NCBI GenBank assembly: GCA_016199985.1
Contig: JACQFQ010000039.1
Location: 1-64,000 of the forward strand
DNA length: 64,000 nucleotides
Reading direction: 5' to 3'
DNA from: Verrucomicrobiota bacterium
GTDB lineage: Bacteria > Verrucomicrobiota > Verrucomicrobiia > Limisphaerales > UBA11320
The position numbers and the translations under genes were made by a program. The notes under the pieces were generated by a model. That model was given only the letters and a program-made list of their open reading frames with translations. It made no database searches and was not told where the DNA came from. Below, in pieces: positions 61,893 through 64,000 of the stretch; the first letter of the stretch is position 1, and each line of letters begins with the position of its first letter.

Positions 61893-63815
61893 CTAGGCCG
61901 CCTGGTCGCAGGCGACGAAGGGGCCGTCAATGAATGTTTTCTGCCAGATCTCCAGGATCAGGAGGCAGAAGATCTCCGGCGCGTGGTCTCCGGTGCTCTG
62001 CCAATCCTCGAGAATCTCCTTCACCTTCCCCGACGAGAACATGCCGCGCGACGAGGCCTTCGCGGATGAGAGGGTGTCCACGATGAAATCCTTCATTTCA
62101 TTCCGCATCCAACGGTCGTAGGGCACGGGGAAGCCCACTTTCTTTCGATGCAGGATCTCGCGCGGGATCAGGTCGTCCGTGGCGGCCTTGAGGATGCGCT
62201 TGAGCGAGTACCCGCTGACTTTGAATTCGGCCGGGTAGCTCGCGGCCCGCTCCAGGAGCACGTGGTCCAGCATCGGGACGCGCAGCTCCAGGGAGTTCGC
62301 CATCGTGATCTTGTCGGCCTTGATCAGCAGATCGTCCGGAAGCCACGACAGCGTGTCCACGTACAGCATCCGATTCACCGGGTCGGCGCCTCGGGCCGCG
62401 TCCATGAGAGCCTGCACAACCGAGAACCGCCTTAGCGGCTCCGCCACGCGGTTGGAAAAGTCGGGGGACAGAAGCGCGTCGCGCTGGGATTGATAGTATG
62501 TGAAGTGGGAGGAAGCCCGGCTCAGGAAGCGCTTCTCCAGCGGGTGCGGCAGTTGGGAGGCCAGGCGGCCGAGCGAGCCGTGCTTCAGCGCGGAGGCGAC
62601 GCAGGAAAGCCCCCGGGCCGCTAGTCCGGTCGCGGGACCCAGGATCCGACGCAGCCGCTCCACCACCATCTGGTTGGGATAGTTGGGATAGCCGGCGAAC
62701 GCCTCGTCGGCGCCCTCGCCCGATAGGACCACCTTCACATGCTTGCGCGCCAGCTGAGAGACGTAGTGCAGCGCGATCGCCGGCGGCTCGCAGACCGGAT
62801 CCTCCATGTGCCACACGTAGTGCGGGAGGAACTTCATGAACTCCGTCGCCTCGATCGTGATCTCGTGATGCTCCGATCCGAACCGTTGCGAGGCGATCTT
62901 CGCGTAGGGTCGCTCGTCCACCACGCTGCTGTCGGCGAAGCCGATTGTGAACGTCTTTAAAGGCCGGGAGGAAACCTGCGTCGCAAGCCCCAGCACCACG
63001 GTGGAGTCGATTCCCCCGCTCAGCAGGCAGCCGACGGGAACATCGCTGATCATGTGCAGGCTCATGGCCTCCTCCAGCAGGTGGCGGAGATCCTTCGCGG
63101 CGTCCTCGAAGCTCATCGACATCCGAGGCTGCGTGAAGCTTCGGCTCAAGTCCCAGTAGCGGCTTTGTCGGACGCGTCCGTTCTCGACCGTGAGATGCCA
63201 TCCCGGCGCGAGGCGATGCAGCCCCTTCAGGAGGGTTGTGGCGCCGGGCAAATAGTAATGAGAGAGGAAGGAGTCCACCGATTCGGGATCCAGATCCCTC
63301 GGGACGGAATCATCCTGGAGGATCGCCTTGATCTCGGAGCCGAAAACGATAGAGCTGCCCGAGTCGTAGAAATAGAGGGGTTTGATCCCGACGCGGTCAC
63401 GCGCCATGAAGAGCTTTCTCTTTTTTTCATCCCAGATCGCGAATCCGAACATTCCCCGAAGCTTCTCGACGCACGCCTCGCCGTACTCCTCGTAGGCGTG
63501 AACGATGACCTCGGTGTCGCTCCCCGTGCGGAACTTGTGGCCGAGCTTCAGCAATTGCTCGCGAAGGATGCGGTAGTTGTAGATCTCGCCGTTGAAGGTG
63601 ATCCAAACCGTTCCGTCCTCGTTGGAGAGCGGCTGTTGGCCCGCGGCGAGATCAATGATGGCGAGCCGCCGGTGGACAAATCCGACAGGCCCCGATAGGT
63701 AGACTCCGTCGCCGTCGGGCCCGCGATGACGCATGACCGCGCCCATCCTTCTCGGGAGATCCGGATCCACCGGCTCGCCCTTCGCGTAATTGAATTTGCC
63801 CGCGATGCCACACAT
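61893..63815 (-). CDS. asnB: Glutamine-hydrolysing asparagine synthetase
   Basis: A 640-residue enzyme. The N-terminal class II glutaminase starts MCGIAG with Cys2 as nucleophile and has RHRGPDGDG and TFNGEIYNY. The C-terminal ATP-pyrophosphatase domain has the PP-loop SGGIDS (266-271). It forms asparagine from aspartate, or amidates a related substrate. Copies of this family are regular members of exopolysaccharide and XrtA/PEP-CTERM loci, where they may amidate sugars. It is the first gene of the minus-strand run to 55122. Confidence 0.93.
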   Translation of the reverse strand: MCGIAGKFNYAKGEPVDPDLPRRMGAVMRHRGPDGDGVYLSGPVGFVHRRLAIIDLAAGQQPLSNEDGTVWITFNGEIYNYRILREQLLKLGHKFRTGSDTEVIVHAYEEYGEACVEKLRGMFGFAIWDEKKRKLFMARDRVGIKPLYFYDSGSSIVFGSEIKAILQDDSVPRDLDPESVDSFLSHYYLPGATTLLKGLHRLAPGWHLTVENGRVRQSRYWDLSRSFTQPRMSMSFEDAAKDLRHLLEEAMSLHMISDVPVGCLLSGGIDSTVVLGLATQVSSRPLKTFTIGFADSSVVDERPYAKIASQRFGSEHHEITIEATEFMKFLPHYVWHMEDPVCEPPAIALHYVSQLARKHVKVVLSGEGADEAFAGYPNYPNQMVVERLRRILGPATGLAARGLSCVASALKHGSLGRLASQLPHPLEKRFLSRASSHFTYYQSQRDALLSPDFSNRVAEPLRRFSVVQALMDAARGADPVNRMLYVDTLSWLPDDLLIKADKITMANSLELRVPMLDHVLLERAASYPAEFKVSGYSLKRILKAATDDLIPREILHRKKVGFPVPYDRWMRNEMKDFIVDTLSSAKASSRGMFSSGKVKEILEDWQSTGDHAPEIFCLLILEIWQKTFIDGPFVACDQAA

Positions 63816-64000
63816 AAGGAAAACGTCTTAGCCGTCCGGCGACGCCGCTCCGCGCAAGCTCATCGCCAGGCGGATCCAGGAACGACCGGATTGCCGCCGC
63901 ACACTTCCTCTACACGCTCTTCTGTCCATCGGCACTTCAAAACTGCGGTTTAGGGGTCCTGGTCGCTGCGCGGCTTGCCCATCCGTTGTGGATGCGCGGC
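63816..64000. other. Upstream region of asnB at the right edge
   Basis: No gene is seen in these 185 bases. The segment should include the promoter of the minus-strand polysaccharide run, but no clear hexamer pair or Shine-Dalgarno site was found before the asnB ATG. Confidence 0.4.

Noticed and set aside
1..64000. CRISPR arrays, tRNA, rRNA or riboswitches
   Set aside because: Both strands of the gaps were read for regular spacer-repeat units, cloverleaf-like T-arms and typical riboswitch cores; none was found, though a covariance-model scan would be more sensitive.

Overview
The window is about 65% GC and reads as a chromosomal segment of a bacterium of the Planctomycetes-Verrucomicrobia-Chlamydiae group, most likely a verrucomicrobium. 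Evidence seen: a DUF1549/DUF1553 plus DUF1501 gene pair, a PVC-type beta-propeller dehydrogenase, many large secreted proteins, Tat and lipoprotein signals, an LpxK gene (so an outer membrane with lipid A), and a RAYT-type transposase with its own short repeats. The group assignment is inference from gene families; there is no rRNA or tRNA gene to confirm it.

Layout. 1-3.6 kb is a small accessory island: a RAYT-type transposase running off the left edge, an array of CCTGWCCC-core repeats, a small HTH-like protein and a serine beta-lactamase-like lipoprotein, with two near-identical direct repeats around the last two. 3.7-5.7 kb holds a secreted tandem alpha/beta hydrolase. 5.8-9.5 kb (minus strand) is a folP-cdaA-cdaR-glmM operon joining folate synthesis, c-di-AMP synthesis and cell-wall precursor synthesis. 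9.6-13.5 kb (minus) is a DUF4912 - CotH kinase - ATP-grasp cluster. Next come a ChbG-type deacetylase, miaB, and a single 14.5-kb gene for a 4827-residue secreted modular protein (16.3-30.8 kb).

31-46 kb carries rsgA, a small conserved protein, the DUF1501 / DUF1549-DUF1553 pair, an M20 peptidase overlapping a Tat-exported amidohydrolase, a class V aminotransferase, an SMP-30 lactonase-like protein, an ERCC4-HhH nuclease, a tightly overlapping redoxin / cytochrome-monooxygenase-TPR / diheme protein operon, and lpxK. 46.8-51.2 kb is a five-part fusion (SGNH-like, PVC beta-propeller, HEAT, F5/8C, cupredoxin), followed by a VOC protein, dacB (PBP4) and a lone trpB.

54.5 kb to the right edge is a surface-polysaccharide locus: hexapeptide acyltransferase, GT2 glycosyltransferase, O-antigen-ligase-like protein, a secreted parallel beta-helix protein, a Wzx-type flippase, a methyltransferase and asparagine synthase (asnB). 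All but the first are on the minus strand.

The most notable items are the giant 4827-residue protein with duplicated LamG units, the cupredoxin-terminated PVC dehydrogenase fusion, the RAYT/repeat island, the single-chain ERCC4 nuclease and the CotH/ATP-grasp/DUF4912 cluster. No CRISPR array, prophage, tRNA or rRNA was seen.
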